DNA of 33,356 nucleotides from Rhodanobacter thiooxydans LCS2 (GCF_000264375.1 NZ_AJXW01000088.1:1-33356), one strand, 5' to 3'; positions 16,561-23,739 are shown, counted from the stretch's first letter. Translations and numbers: made by a program. The notes: generated by a model from the sequence alone, not told the origin.

Positions 16561-16632
16561 GATGCCTGAGTTGAGGCAACGCAGGAGCGGTTGCCCGATG
16601 CCTGAGTTGAGGCAACGCAGAAGCGGTTGTCC
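16561..16632. repeat. 36-bp tandem repeat, two copies
   Basis: Bases 16561-16596 and 16597-16632 differ at two positions (gcaggagcggttgccc versus gcagaagcggttgtcc). Within each unit, gcctgagttgaggc is an imperfect inverted repeat. A third partial start (gatg) follows before the dispersed repeat begins. There are no spacers, so this is not a CRISPR array. Confidence 0.7.
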
Positions 16633-16639
16633 GATGTCC

Positions 16640-16740
16640 GCAAGGCGCGGCAGCGGGGTGTCGTTTTCTCCTGGGTACTTCTCTCTTGGACAAGAAGCAA
16701 AAGAGAAGTACCTCGACCTCCGCAGGAGGACGAAAACTCT
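16640..16740. repeat. 100-bp dispersed repeat, copy 2 (inverted)
   Basis: The reverse complement of this stretch aligns with 13429-13528 over its whole length. The internal hairpin (tacttctctc...agagaagta) is conserved. The two copies bracket the decaheme/reductase operon in opposite orientation. Confidence 0.75.
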
Positions 16741-16797
16741 CGCCCCTGGCAACACCTTGGCACCGGGAGTACCCGGCCAAGGGGCTTGTCGCGCGCC

Positions 16798-17691
16798 TCA
16801 GCGGATCAACACGAACACCGTGACGATCGCCAGCAAAACCAGCGGATACATGCTGGCACGATCGAACAGCCGTGCCGCCTGGCGGCCATCCAGCGTGTAC
16901 GCGAGGCGGACCGCTGGCGGCAACAGCAGGCCGGCGCCGGCGGCGAGGATGGCCAGCTGGAACGGCCAGCCGCCATTGAGCGGCGACAGGTGCGGCAGCA
17001 GCGCGCTGGCGAGCACGGCCAGGCCCAGGCAGACCACCACCAGCACGCCCGCCGCGCGCAAGCCGAACACCAACGGAATGGTGCGCGCGCCGATACGACG
17101 GTCCTCCTCGAGGTCGTTCCAGTCGGCCGGAATGTTCTGCCCGCCGATCTCCCACAGCATCAGCCAGACCAGCAGCCCCAGCAGCCCCAACCACGACGGC
17201 TCGGGAATCACCGCGAACACCGCGGCGATCGGCCCGGCCGACTTGACCAGGCCGCTGACCACGGTGCGCCACCAGGTGACCTTGAGCAGCTTGACGTAGA
17301 CCACTTCCAGCGCCGCGGCGGCGAACACGATGGCGAGGATCCGCGGGTTCAGCAGCCAGGTGCCGAGCACGGCCAGCGCGAACCAGCAGCCGAACCACGC
17401 CAGCGCGCCCTTCATGCTGATCAGGTTCTGCGCCAGCGGGTAACGCATGGCGGAAGCCTCGACCGCGTAGCCCGGGGTGATCCCGCCGGCGACCTTCTCC
17501 TTGTCGTCCTTCACCCCGATCAGGTCGTTCAGCGCGTAGATGGCCGTATAGCCGGCCAGCGCGGTCGCCAGGGACAGCGCCAGCACCTGCCACGACGGGA
17601 AATGCCCCAGCCACAGCAGCGCGACGAAGCCGGGCATGGCGATGTCGAGCACGCCGTGGACGGAACGCGACAAGGCGAGAAAACGCCGCAT
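16798..17691 (-). CDS. UbiA-family prenyltransferase-like membrane protein (EboC-like)
   Basis: A 297-residue protein of about eight to nine membrane helices with the two Asp-rich regions of UbiA enzymes: NDLIGVKDD at residues 55-63 and DWNDLEEDRRIG near residue 200. The first motif, normally NDxxDxxxD, has G at the middle Asp (NDLIGVKDD), so metal-diphosphate binding may be altered. UbiA enzymes attach prenyl chains to aromatic or sugar-like acceptors. It begins five bases after the UbiG-type methyltransferase gene and closes the operon. It need not be the ubiquinone-pathway enzyme, because it is grouped with a sugar-phosphate cyclase and a TIM barrel as in ebo clusters. Family is clear; acceptor unknown. 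Confidence 0.88.
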   Translation of the reverse strand: MRRFLALSRSVHGVLDIAMPGFVALLWLGHFPSWQVLALSLATALAGYTAIYALNDLIGVKDDKEKVAGGITPGYAVEASAMRYPLAQNLISMKGALAWFGCWFALAVLGTWLLNPRILAIVFAAAALEVVYVKLLKVTWWRTVVSGLVKSAGPIAAVFAVIPEPSWLGLLGLLVWLMLWEIGGQNIPADWNDLEEDRRIGARTIPLVFGLRAAGVLVVVCLGLAVLASALLPHLSPLNGGWPFQLAILAAGAGLLLPPAVRLAYTLDGRQAARLFDRASMYPLVLLAIVTVFVLIR

Positions 17692-17696
17692 GGGTT

Positions 17697-18407
17697 TCAG
17701 CCCTTCCTGACGAAGCAGGCCATGTAGTTGATGTCTTCGCGGTTCGGCGCGACCCGGAAGCGGCGCGTCAGCGGGTTGTACATGAGGCTGTCGACCGCCC
17801 TGAATTCGAGCCCAGCCGCGCCGGCCCACGCGCGCATCTCCACCGGCCGGATCAACTTGCTGTAGTGGTGGGTGCCGCGCGGCAGCAGGCCGAGGATGTA
17901 CTCGCCGGCCACGATGGCGAAGGCGAACGCCTTGAACGTGCGGTTGATGGTGGAGAAGAACGCCACGCCACCCGGCTTGAGCATGGCGGCGCAGGCGGCG
18001 ATGACCTGCTCCGGATGCGGCACGTGCTCAAGCATCTCCATGCAGGTGACGGCGTCGAAGCTGCCGGGCTCATCGCGCGCGAGGGTCTCCGCGTCGAGCT
18101 CGCGGTAATCGATGGCCAGCCCGCCGCGCCCGGCGTGCTGGCGGGCGATGTCCAGCGACATCCGCGACAGGTCGATGCCAGTCACCTGCGCGCCGGTTCT
18201 GGCCAGCGCCTCGGCCAGGATGCCGCCGCCGCAGCCCACGTCGACGATGCGCGGCGTGGACACGCCGATGCGGTCGGTGATGAAGCGCAGGCGCAGGTCG
18301 TTGATCGCGTGCAGCTGGCCCATCTTGCCGTGCGGGTCCCACCACAGCTGGGCAATGCGGTTGAAATGGGCGATTTCCCCGGCGTCAACATTCGGCGATT
18401 CGGTCAT
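17697..18407 (-). CDS. ubiG: UbiG-type SAM-dependent O-methyltransferase
   Basis: A 236-residue class I methyltransferase that follows UbiG along its full length: WWDPHGKMGQLHAINDLRLRF near the N-terminus, motif I VDVGCGGGILAEAL (about 55-68), VTCMEMLEHVPHPE, FFSTINRTFKAFA, YILGLLPRGTHHYSKLI and MYNPLTRRFRVAP. UbiG performs both O-methylations of ubiquinone synthesis. Its ATG lies inside the end of the cyclase gene (23-base overlap), so expression is coupled to that operon. It may be the cell's only UbiG or a paralogue recruited to the cluster's product; the window cannot tell. SAH formed by it would be the precursor of the LuxS substrate, which is notable given the LuxS-like gene two positions upstream. 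Confidence 0.9.
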   Translation of the reverse strand: MTESPNVDAGEIAHFNRIAQLWWDPHGKMGQLHAINDLRLRFITDRIGVSTPRIVDVGCGGGILAEALARTGAQVTGIDLSRMSLDIARQHAGRGGLAIDYRELDAETLARDEPGSFDAVTCMEMLEHVPHPEQVIAACAAMLKPGGVAFFSTINRTFKAFAFAIVAGEYILGLLPRGTHHYSKLIRPVEMRAWAGAAGLEFRAVDSLMYNPLTRRFRVAPNREDINYMACFVRKG

Positions 18408-19536
18408 GGCTGCTCGTGGTCCGCTGGTTCAGGGTGTGGATGGAGACTTCGATTTCCGCACGCGCGATGTCGTTGACGAACACGCACTCGCCGAGCCCCG
18501 CGGGCAACGGCACGCGCTGCAGGCCGTTGCGGTGCTCGACGCGATCGAGCAGTGACTGCCACATCAGTTCGGCGTCGAGCAGGGCGAGCTCGGGGGCGAG
18601 CTGCAGGCGCTCGACCAGGGCGAAGATGCGGCCGGCCGCGGCCGCGTCGAGCAGGCCGCGCCGGCGGGCGATCGCGGTCGACACCAGGATGTCCAGCAGC
18701 ACCGCCTCGCCGTGCAGCAGGTCGTCCCCGTAGCGGGTTTCCAGGCCGTAACTGAAGGTGTGGCCGAAGTCGACCTTGCGCGCCAGCTCCTCCTCGTGCA
18801 GGTTCGGCGCCAGCTCTTCCAGCATGCCGCCGATGGCGCGGTCAAGGATCTCGCCGCCATGCTCGTCCTGGAAGGCATTCGCCAGCGAAGCTGCGCCGTG
18901 GCGCTCCAGCAGACCGAACAGCGCGGCGTCGCGGATCACCGCCAGCTTGACGATCTCGCACATGCCATTGCGCAGGTGGCGCGGCGGCAGGCTGCGCAAC
19001 AGGCCGCGGTCCAGCAGTACCCGGCGCGGCGGCTCGAAGTTGCCCAGACGGTTCTTGTGGTCGTTGAAGTTGATCCCGGTCTTGATCCCGACCGCGGCGT
19101 CGACGTAGCCCATCAGCGTGGTCGGCACCTTGATGTGCGGCACGCCGCGGCGGTAGCTGGCCGCCGCATAGCCGACCACGTCGGTCAGCACGCCGCCGCC
19201 GATGGCGATCACCGGCTCGTCGCGGCGATGGATCGGAAAGTCGTCCAGCTCGCGCAGTACCTCGAGCCAGGCGTCCAGCGTCTTGCCGCCCTCGCCGCCT
19301 GGCAGGGTGATGATGCGGGCGTCGATCCGGTGCTGCGCGAAATAGGCGCGGATGCGTTCGCCGTGGTGCGCGTGCACGCACGCGTCGACCACCACGAAGC
19401 GGCGCCCGTCCTGCACGCGGCCCATCGACAGCAGCGCATCGCTGCGCGGATCGAACACGTCGGCCACGTTGAGCAGGTCGTACTCGATGCGGCGCGTGGC
19501 GCTGACCTGCCAGCGCGCGCCCGGCGTGGCGCTCAT
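18385..19536 (-). CDS. Sugar phosphate cyclase (sedoheptulose-7-phosphate cyclase / 3-dehydroquinate synthase-like, EboD-like)
   Basis: A 383-residue member of the dehydroquinate synthase fold. NAD-binding and active-site text is intact: GGEGGKT (80-86), GGGVLTDVVG (113-122), VPTTLMGYVDAAVGIKTGIN (137-156), then KNRLGNFEPP, CEIVK with metal ligand E194, DFGHTFSYG with H259, and HGEAV with H275. GGGVLTDVVG, VGIKTGINF and NDHKNRLG are features I associate with 2-epi-5-epi-valiolone-synthase-like cyclases that use sedoheptulose 7-phosphate, rather than with AroB, whose equivalents read GGVVGDLAG and GKNLIG. The ATG overlaps the LuxS-like stop by four bases, fixing the start. Expected product: a C7 cyclitol. 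Clade placement is by eye. Confidence 0.85.
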   Translation of the reverse strand: MSATPGARWQVSATRRIEYDLLNVADVFDPRSDALLSMGRVQDGRRFVVVDACVHAHHGERIRAYFAQHRIDARIITLPGGEGGKTLDAWLEVLRELDDFPIHRRDEPVIAIGGGVLTDVVGYAAASYRRGVPHIKVPTTLMGYVDAAVGIKTGINFNDHKNRLGNFEPPRRVLLDRGLLRSLPPRHLRNGMCEIVKLAVIRDAALFGLLERHGAASLANAFQDEHGGEILDRAIGGMLEELAPNLHEEELARKVDFGHTFSYGLETRYGDDLLHGEAVLLDILVSTAIARRRGLLDAAAAGRIFALVERLQLAPELALLDAELMWQSLLDRVEHRNGLQRVPLPAGLGECVFVNDIARAEIEVSIHTLNQRTTSSHDRIAEC

Positions 19537-20015
19537 GTGATGTCCTGCCATGCGGCGCGTTGCGCCAGCACCTCGCGCGCCACGGCCTGCGCGCGCGCCA
19601 GGTCGTGGTTGCGCCAGTGGCCGCACTGGTCGATGCGCGCATACGGCACGGCGTCGGCCACGAGCACGCCTGCGAGGATGGCGGCGAGCGCATCCTCGAC
19701 CACGGCGCGGCGGCCTTCGCCAAGCAGGGTGAGGTAGAAGCCGGTCTGGCAACCCATCACGCCGATGCCGATGAAGTGCCGCGGCAACAGGCGGCCGTAG
19801 CCTTCCAGCAGGAAATGCTCGATCGAGTGCAGCTCGGTGCTGGACAGGCAGGCGTCGGCGTTCGGCCGGCGCAGGCGCAGGTCGACGCTGTAGACGATGT
19901 CGCCCGCCGCGCCTGCACGGGCGCCGCGCAGCTTGACGCTGGGCGCCTTGAGCAGGCGGTGGTCCAGTTCGCCGACGGTGTCGCTGCGCCAGCCCAATGC
20001 CTCGAAGTCGATCAT
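19533..20015 (-). CDS. luxS: LuxS-like S-ribosylhomocysteine lyase
   Basis: A 160-residue protein, close to the 155-171 of LuxS, with all catalytic features: ELDHRLLKAPSVKLRG at the N-terminus, DLRLRRPN (R47), HSIEH giving zinc ligands H63 and H67 with E66 as general base, GVMGCQTGFY with C89 as general acid, and QCGHWRNHDL with third zinc ligand C131. LuxS splits S-ribosylhomocysteine into homocysteine and DPD through two internal aldose-ketose shifts. Here the gene lies between a sugar-isomerase TIM barrel (31-base gap) and a sugar phosphate cyclase (ATGA overlap), an unusual place for it. It could be a true AI-2 enzyme or a relative acting on a related sugar. No strong ribosome binding site precedes the ATG. 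Family assignment is strong; the reaction is open. Confidence 0.88.
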   Translation of the reverse strand: MIDFEALGWRSDTVGELDHRLLKAPSVKLRGARAGAAGDIVYSVDLRLRRPNADACLSSTELHSIEHFLLEGYGRLLPRHFIGIGVMGCQTGFYLTLLGEGRRAVVEDALAAILAGVLVADAVPYARIDQCGHWRNHDLARAQAVAREVLAQRAAWQDIT

Positions 20016-20046
20016 GATGCTTGCTCGCTGGAACGGCCGGGCGCGC

Positions 20047-21288
20047 TCATGCCGGCTGCGCGATGGCGGCCAGGTGGCGGTAGCTCTGGTCGAGCGCCTG
20101 CTGCCAACCCTCGACGTGGTGGTAGAGCTCGACCGAGCCGAAGCCGTCGAAGCCGTGCGTGTTCAGCGCCCGGAAACTGGCGGCCAGGTCCAGCGTGCCC
20201 TCGCCGGGAATCTCGTGGAAATGCACGATGCCGGTGCGCGTGTTGGCGACCATCCGCCCGAACAGCGCCGGTCCGCGCACGCCGCGCAGGTGGGCGACGA
20301 TCGGCCAGGCCCGTTCGAGCACGTCGAAGCTCAGCCCCGGCACCGAGATCAGGTAGGTGAAGATCTCGTCGTCCAGCGGCGAGGCGCCGGCGTACAGGCT
20401 GCCGTAGTCGATCAGGCCCGCAGGCCGCGCGATGCCGACCTGCGCCAGCAGCGCGTCGATGCGCCGGCGCCGTGCCGCGTCGGGCGCGCGGTCGGCGAAG
20501 TACAGCGGATGCTGGCGATCCAGCAGCAGGTAGTCCGCGGTGTCCGGGAAGTACACCAGTGCGCTGGCGGCATCGAGGTCGAGCGCCGGCACGGCATCGT
20601 CGCGCACAATCCTCAGGTTGTGGCCCTGGCGCGCATCGGAGATGTGCAGGTAGCGCGCGTGCGGCGCCGCCTGCGCCAGCGCGTCAAGATAGTCCGGTTC
20701 GGAGCAGTAGGCGTGGCAGATGTCGATGTGCAGCGCGAAGCGCGGCGAGCCGACCGCGCGGATCAGTGCCAGCCCCTGCTCCAGCGTCTCGATGTACATG
20801 CCCGGCTCGGGCTCGATCAGCAGCGTGATGTCCTCGTCGTCGCGGAGCTCGCGCAGGCATTCGCGGATGCTGTCCACCAGCAGCTCGCCCGGATCGACCT
20901 GCGGCTGGCGCACATGCTCCTCGCGCAGGAAGCCGCTGCCGAAGGTGACCAGCTTCACGCCCAGCCGGCGCGCCACGCGGATGCCGCGCTTGACCAGGTC
21001 GATGCGGCGCTTGCGCCCGGCCACGTCCAGCGTCATCAAGGACGGCTCGTGCGGCCGCTGCGGGGTGAAGAAGTGCGAGGCGGTGGCCACGCAGGCGGGC
21101 ACGATGCGCGCCACATCCAGCCGTGCGCGCACGGCGTCGAGGTCGGCGTCGTCGAGGTTGAAGGGGTTGAACTGGTCGCGGTGAAAGGACAGCTCGATGC
21201 CCGCGTAACCGGCGCGGACCACGGCGTCGATGGCGTCCAGGAACGGCAGCTGGGTGAGGCCGAAGGTGCTGTAGCTGAGCTGGATCAT
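20047..21288 (-). CDS. Xylose isomerase-like TIM barrel protein (sugar phosphate isomerase/epimerase, possibly EboE-like)
   Basis: A 413-residue AP-endonuclease-2/xylose-isomerase-like barrel. It opens with a first strand and helix (IQLSYSTFGLTQLPFLDAIDAVVRAGYAGIELSF) and carries metal-site candidates LLIEPEPG, ALHIDICHAYCSEPD, YLHISDARQGHN and a C-terminal GFGSVELYHH. It is longer than single-domain isomerases (about 280), with a central insert near residues 240-290. It is the first gene of the minus-strand cluster, 31 bases ahead of the LuxS-like gene. Probable role: isomerising or epimerising a sugar or cyclitol intermediate, with divalent metal. I cannot confirm kinship with EboE from text alone; its N-terminus looks more like ordinary isomerases. 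Confidence 0.8.
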   Translation of the reverse strand: MIQLSYSTFGLTQLPFLDAIDAVVRAGYAGIELSFHRDQFNPFNLDDADLDAVRARLDVARIVPACVATASHFFTPQRPHEPSLMTLDVAGRKRRIDLVKRGIRVARRLGVKLVTFGSGFLREEHVRQPQVDPGELLVDSIRECLRELRDDEDITLLIEPEPGMYIETLEQGLALIRAVGSPRFALHIDICHAYCSEPDYLDALAQAAPHARYLHISDARQGHNLRIVRDDAVPALDLDAASALVYFPDTADYLLLDRQHPLYFADRAPDAARRRRIDALLAQVGIARPAGLIDYGSLYAGASPLDDEIFTYLISVPGLSFDVLERAWPIVAHLRGVRGPALFGRMVANTRTGIVHFHEIPGEGTLDLAASFRALNTHGFDGFGSVELYHHVEGWQQALDQSYRHLAAIAQPA

Positions 21289-21549
21289 GCCCGGGAACCG
21301 TGGTGAGCAAACGGTGGATGGCTATCCCGCGCAGCGTGCGGGCGCGGCGGCACGCTCGCCATGACCCACGTCAAATCGCGCCCGCCGGGGGCCTGCGTTC
21401 GGATGCCGCAGTGCGCCGGTAGCCGGTCACTGCAGGGCCAAGGTGCTTCGTCGGGACGGTAGAAAGATCAAGAGCGGGCCCCACCCCGGAGCTCCCCTGC
21501 AAGCAGGGGAGGGAGCAACACGTGGCGCGGACAAAACTCCGGCCACTGC
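21289..21549. other. Intergenic region ahead of the LuxS/cyclase cluster
   Basis: 261 bases without a gene between the triheme cytochrome (ending upstream) and the TIM-barrel gene. It must hold the cluster's promoter if it is not read through. TTGACG occurs on the minus strand near 21370, but no good -10 follows. A palindrome that may act as a terminator is listed separately. Confidence 0.4.
21492..21511. repeat. REP-like GC hairpin
   Basis: Perfect 9-bp stem ctcccctgc/gcaggggag with loop aa, inside ccaccccggagctcccctgc, a form common as a dispersed REP element in related genomes. It lies 38 bases beyond the triheme cytochrome stop codon and may limit read-through into the TIM-barrel operon. 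Confidence 0.6.
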
Positions 21550-22833
21550 TCAGTCGACCGGCGTGTTGCGGTAGTTGCCGACGTCGGCGGGCTGCACTGC
21601 AGCGGCCTTGTTCGACCACGACTGGCGGATGTAGCCGACCACCGCGGCGACGTCCGCGTCGCTGAGCTGCTGCGCGAACGGCGGCATCGAGTACGGCTGC
21701 GGGTTGCCGGCGGTGACCGGGGCGAAGCCGCCGAGCAGCACGCTGCGGATCGCGTTGATGCCGGTCGGTTCGGTGACCGAGGTGTTGCCGTCCAGCGGCG
21801 GGTAGACGCCGGCCACGCCGCGGCCGTCCTTGCCGTGGCAGTCGGCGCAGCGCTGCGCATAGAGCTGGCCGCCGTGTTCGTGGCTGGCCGCCTGCGTGAA
21901 CAGCGCAGGCGCGGGCTGCGGGCGCGGCGGCAGCGACTGCAGATAGACGGCCACCGCCTGCAGGTCGGCGTCGCTCATGTGCTGGGTGCTCAGGCGCACC
22001 ACGTCGGCCATCGGTCCGAACGCGGTGCCTTTCGCCGACTGGCCGGTCTTCAGCAGGTCGACGATGTCCTGCGCGAGCCAGCCGTCGAGGCCGCCGCCGG
22101 CTTGCGTGCTGAGGTCCGGCGCGTACCAGTCCAGCTGCGGGATCTGCCCGCCGGTGAGGTGGCGCTCCGGCGCGATGCCGCCGAGCGAGTCGCGCATGGT
22201 GTGGCATTCGTTGCAGTGGCCCAGGCCCTGCACCAGGTAGGCGCCGCGGTTCCATTCGGGCGGCTTCGCCGGATCGGGCTTGAACTCGCCCGGCTTGAAG
22301 TACAGCGCGCGCCACGCCACCAGGCTGCTGCGCACGTTGTAGGGAAAGCCCAACCCCAGCTCCGTGTCGGGTCGATGCACCGGCGGCAGCGATTTCAGGT
22401 AGGCGAAGATTGACAGCGCGTCGTCGCGGCTCACTTTGGTGAACGAAGTGTAGGAGAACACCGGGTACAGCAGCTCGCCCTGGCGGCCCTTGCCTTCGTG
22501 CAGTGCGCGCCAGAAATCGTCGAAGCTCCAGCGGCCGATGCCGGTGTCCGGATCGGGCGTGATGTTCGGCGCCGGCACGTCGCCGAACGGCGTACCCAGC
22601 GAGCGGCCGCCGGCGTAGCGCTGGCCGTCGCGCGCGGTGTGGCAGGCGGCGCAGTCGCCCACCGTGGCCAGGTATTCGCCGCGCGCGATCAGCGCGGGGT
22701 CGCGCAGCGCCGCGGCATCCGCCTCACGCTGCGCCGGCGAAGCGGTCGGCTGGCCGTGGCCGACGTACCACCAGCCCAGTACCGCCACCAGCAGCAATGC
22801 CGGCACCCACCAGCCACGTCGCCACCACTTCAT
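21550..22833 (-). CDS. Triheme cytochrome c (alcohol/nicotinate dehydrogenase cytochrome-subunit type)
   Basis: A 427-residue protein with one N-terminal membrane helix (about residues 9-25) and three cytochrome c domains, with CAACH at 61, CNECH at 207 and CADCH at 329. This three-domain layout (about 400-450 residues) is that of the membrane cytochrome subunit of bacterial alcohol, gluconate and nicotinate-type dehydrogenases. No dehydrogenase subunit is encoded beside it, so its electron donor is unknown. Its ATG overlaps the stop of the diheme cytochrome gene (ATGA), so the two are coupled and may form one relay. The tail (PADVGNYRNTPVD) follows the third domain. Upstream in-frame codons were rejected as a shadow of the diheme gene. 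Confidence 0.9.
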   Translation of the reverse strand: MKWWRRGWWVPALLLVAVLGWWYVGHGQPTASPAQREADAAALRDPALIARGEYLATVGDCAACHTARDGQRYAGGRSLGTPFGDVPAPNITPDPDTGIGRWSFDDFWRALHEGKGRQGELLYPVFSYTSFTKVSRDDALSIFAYLKSLPPVHRPDTELGLGFPYNVRSSLVAWRALYFKPGEFKPDPAKPPEWNRGAYLVQGLGHCNECHTMRDSLGGIAPERHLTGGQIPQLDWYAPDLSTQAGGGLDGWLAQDIVDLLKTGQSAKGTAFGPMADVVRLSTQHMSDADLQAVAVYLQSLPPRPQPAPALFTQAASHEHGGQLYAQRCADCHGKDGRGVAGVYPPLDGNTSVTEPTGINAIRSVLLGGFAPVTAGNPQPYSMPPFAQQLSDADVAAVVGYIRQSWSNKAAAVQPADVGNYRNTPVD

Positions 22834-23606
22834 TGACCTGCTCCGCTCTTGCCCATCACGCACCAGCCCGGCAACGGTTCGGTGTGCGCACTGGCCGCCA
22901 CCGGGTGCATGTCGGCCGGCGGTTCCTGGCCGGCCAGCCATGCGGATACCGCGGCGATGTCCGATTCGCGCATGCGGTTGGCGACCACGCCCATGCAGTA
23001 CGGCCCTTCGGCCGCGCGCTGACGCGTGCGCCACGACACCAGCTGAGTGTTGAGATAGTCGTAGGACAGGCCCATCAGGCCGGGCATCATCGGTTCCACG
23101 CCGGTCAATTTCGCGCCATGGCAGCTGACGCACGACGGCACGCCGCGGGTCGAGTCGCCGCGCAGCACCAGTTGCTCGCCGCGCCGCAGGGTCTCTGCCG
23201 ATACCGCCGGCACCGGCTGCCTACGGTAGGGCACGTCCTGCTGCGCGAAGTAGGCGGCGATGTCGCGCAGGTACGCCGGGCTGAGCTGGCGTACCACGTA
23301 CTCCATCGGCGCGTGCCGGCGCTGGCCGGTCTGGAAGTACTCGAGCTGCTGCATCAGGTAGCCGACCGGCTTGCCGGCCAGGCGCGGGATCGCCACGTTG
23401 TCCGCCGAACCCTCGCCGTGCGCGCCGTGACAACTGGTGCATGCCGCCACGCGCTGCTGCATGGTGTCAGGTACGCCCGGGGTGGTGCCGTCCTGCGGCG
23501 GCGTGGCGGCCATCGCGGCGCTGCCGATGCCAAACGCAAGCAGCACAAAAGCCGCACGCGGCGCCTGCCCACGCAGCCGCCGGCACAGTGAAACGAAGCT
23601 GTTCAT
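22830..23606 (-). CDS. Diheme cytochrome c (c4-like)
   Basis: A 258-residue exported protein. The signal peptide (RAAFVLLAFGIGSAAMAA) is followed by two cytochrome c domains with CTSCH at 56 and CVSCH at 159, and later methionines (for example APMEY, PMMPG) as candidate sixth ligands. This matches cytochrome c4, a periplasmic carrier between quinol oxidising complexes and oxidases or reductases. It is translated just ahead of, and overlapping, the triheme cytochrome. The 5' region is divergent with the threonine leader. A TACAAT string lies only about ten bases before the ATG, which would give almost no leader if it were the -10 box. The start was placed at the signal peptide. Confidence 0.88.
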   Translation of the reverse strand: MNSFVSLCRRLRGQAPRAAFVLLAFGIGSAAMAATPPQDGTTPGVPDTMQQRVAACTSCHGAHGEGSADNVAIPRLAGKPVGYLMQQLEYFQTGQRRHAPMEYVVRQLSPAYLRDIAAYFAQQDVPYRRQPVPAVSAETLRRGEQLVLRGDSTRGVPSCVSCHGAKLTGVEPMMPGLMGLSYDYLNTQLVSWRTRQRAAEGPYCMGVVANRMRESDIAAVSAWLAGQEPPADMHPVAASAHTEPLPGWCVMGKSGAGQ

Positions 23607-23710
23607 CCGGCAAATTGTAGGCCTCGCGAACGGCGGCGGCCGGCGGCAACCGGTCTGCCGCGACAACCTGCCGCAGGTATGGCGCCGCGCGAAAGTTGCA
23701 AATGCACCTG

Positions 23711-23739
23711 TTGACCGCAGTGCAGCATCGGCCTTAAGG
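23711..23739 (+). promoter_or_regulatory. Probable promoter of the threonine operon
   Basis: TTGACC (23711-23716), a 17-base spacer and TTAAGG (23734-23739). Eight bases separate the end of the -10 box from the leader ATG, exactly as at the leu promoter (28513-28541). TTAAGG could instead be read as a ribosome binding site; the parallel spacing in both operons favours a promoter. Confidence 0.5.

Larger units (their letters stand above)
16369..16797. other. Gene-free stretch of repeats
   Basis: No convincing coding region on either strand. It contains a short hairpin near 16430 (cgcgcca/tggcgcg), a 36-bp tandem repeat (16561-16632) and the second copy of the 100-bp dispersed repeat (16640-16740). 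Open frames across it are composed of repeat text. A minus-strand RNA ending at the 16341-16368 terminator is possible. Confidence 0.5.

Noticed and set aside
16561..16632. Possible CRISPR repeat (36 bp)
   Set aside because: The two units are directly adjacent with no spacer, and no cas genes are present.
16196..17299. 367-codon plus-strand frame
   Set aside because: It crosses a terminator, tandem repeat and dispersed repeat, then runs antisense to the UbiA gene. No recognisable protein features.
21289..21400. SAH or SAM riboswitch ahead of the LuxS-containing operon
   Set aside because: A short cccgc/gcggg hairpin is present, but I could not find the conserved core of either riboswitch.
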